Of a DNA stretch of 6,343 nucleotides, positions 5,568 to 6,343 are shown piece after piece. Numbering within the stretch: position 1 is the first letter of the stretch; the number at the start of each line of letters is the position of its first letter. The notes below the pieces were generated by a model, which worked only from the letters and a program-made list of their open reading frames with translations, was not told the DNA's origin and ran no database searches. The stretch spans positions 1 to 6,343 of the forward strand of contig CAMEHJ010000071.1 in assembly GCA_945917385.1 (NCBI GenBank), read 5' to 3'. The DNA comes from an uncultured bacterium (GTDB lineage: Bacteria > Bacillota_A > Clostridia > Oscillospirales > Oscillospiraceae). The position numbers were made by a program, and so were the translations under genes.

Positions 5568-6343
5568 TCAGATATCAATGCAGGTATTCTTCATCATGCC
5601 TATCAGCACGCGGATGCCGTGGATATACGCACGGACGGATATGCGCTCGTTGGTGCCGTGAACGCCGGTCTCAACATCCTCGATATTGCCCACAAATGGA
5701 CTGCAGCGGAGGCAGACGTCGCAGATCTGCTCGTAGCAATGTGCGTCCGTTCCGCCGACGGTGAGCGTGGGAATGAACACGACGCCGCTGAAATAGTGCC
5801 CCATAACATGGCAAAGGCTCTCGTAGCCGAAGGAATCGGTATTTGCGACGGCGGAGGGGTCGTTTGCCTGAAGAAAATCCATGTCGATGTCCGGCTCGAC
5901 AAGTGCGCGGCAGTGCTCAAAAACCGCCTTCGCGGTGTGGCCGCAGCCGATGCGGAAGTTGACAACGGCCTCCATATTCTGCGGCATGACGTTGCAGGCC
6001 TGAGAGCCGCCGTTTATCATTGTCGGCGCGATGGTGGTAGTGACGAGCGGGAAAAGCTCCGGCACGGTAAGGCAGTAGTCGGCAAGCCCCTGCCAGTCTC
6101 CGCTTGAGACGAAGGAGGCAACAGGCTCCTCGCTGATATACGGGGCGAGCGTCTCAAAGGTCTTGCTCAGTACCGGTGAGCACTCGGCGGGGAAGGGGGA
6201 ATTGACGATGCTTGCGATGGCACAGCTCAGCCGTGCAAGGCTCGTCCCGCCGAAGGGGCGGCTTGAGTGACCGCCGACGCTGTACGCGCGCAGGCGCAGA
6301 TCGGCGTAGCCCTTCTCCATAAGATTGATTTCCGAAACGTTCA
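5568..6343 (-). CDS. M20-family metallopeptidase (carboxypeptidase-like), C-terminal part, runs off right edge
   Basis: About 257 residues are visible; the reading frame stays open through 6341, so the ATG at 6318-6320 is probably internal. The visible part begins near NVSEINLMEKGYADLRLRA, which matches the strand entering the M20 dimerisation domain, followed by GGHSSRP (from about 6272). NGGSQACNVMPQNMEAVVNFRI is the typical return strand. The C-terminal catalytic segment has TVGGTDAHCYEQ and GVHGTNERISVRAYIHGI, whose histidine at 5658-5660 should be a zinc ligand. Layout and motifs resemble the yeast CPS1/PM20D1 branch, which cleaves peptides or N-acyl amino acids. The N-terminal metal ligands and catalytic acid lie outside the window, so activity and any signal peptide cannot be judged. 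It ends at TGA 5568-5570, convergent with the plus-strand operon. Confidence 0.88.
   Translation of the reverse strand, partial: NVSEINLMEKGYADLRLRAYSVGGHSSRPFGGTSLARLSCAIASIVNSPFPAECSPVLSKTFETLAPYISEEPVASFVSSGDWQGLADYCLTVPELFPLVTTTIAPTMINGGSQACNVMPQNMEAVVNFRIGCGHTAKAVFEHCRALVEPDIDMDFLQANDPSAVANTDSFGYESLCHVMGHYFSGVVFIPTLTVGGTDAHCYEQICDVCLRCSPFVGNIEDVETGVHGTNERISVRAYIHGIRVLIGMMKNTCIDI

Overview
The window holds seven protein genes and no mobile element, CRISPR array, tRNA or rRNA. Dense packing, strong AAGGAG-type ribosome binding sites, a GC-rich G/C-ending codon style and gene families such as DUF896 point to a Gram-positive anaerobe of the Clostridia, probably Oscillospiraceae-like. That placement is inference from style and family content, not from a marker comparison.

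Left part (1-3372, minus strand): a translation and RNA-decay cluster reads leftwards as typA (BipA ribosome-associated GTPase), rpsO (ribosomal protein S15) and pnp (polynucleotide phosphorylase, cut by the window edge). rpsO has a near-consensus promoter tucked against the end of typA and a leader of about 105 nt with several possible helices, including one that puts the Shine-Dalgarno sequence in a hairpin loop. A clear intrinsic terminator lies between rpsO and pnp, followed by a structured pnp leader. This resembles the rpsO-terminator-pnp layout known from E. coli.

Middle (3492-5565): a minus-strand amidohydrolase of unknown substrate (3492-4613) is divergent from a plus-strand two-gene operon. 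The operon encodes a YfbR-type HD-domain 5'-deoxynucleotidase and a small DUF896/UPF0291 protein. The divergent promoters overlap within about 50 bp. A strong hairpin terminator closes the plus-strand operon.

Right part (5568-6343, minus strand): the C-terminal part of an M20-family metallopeptidase converges on that terminator and runs off the right edge.

I found no evidence of a new biological system. The best leads are regulatory: the rpsO leader, the rpsO-pnp intergenic region and the overlapping divergent promoters. No gap between genes exceeds 300 bases.
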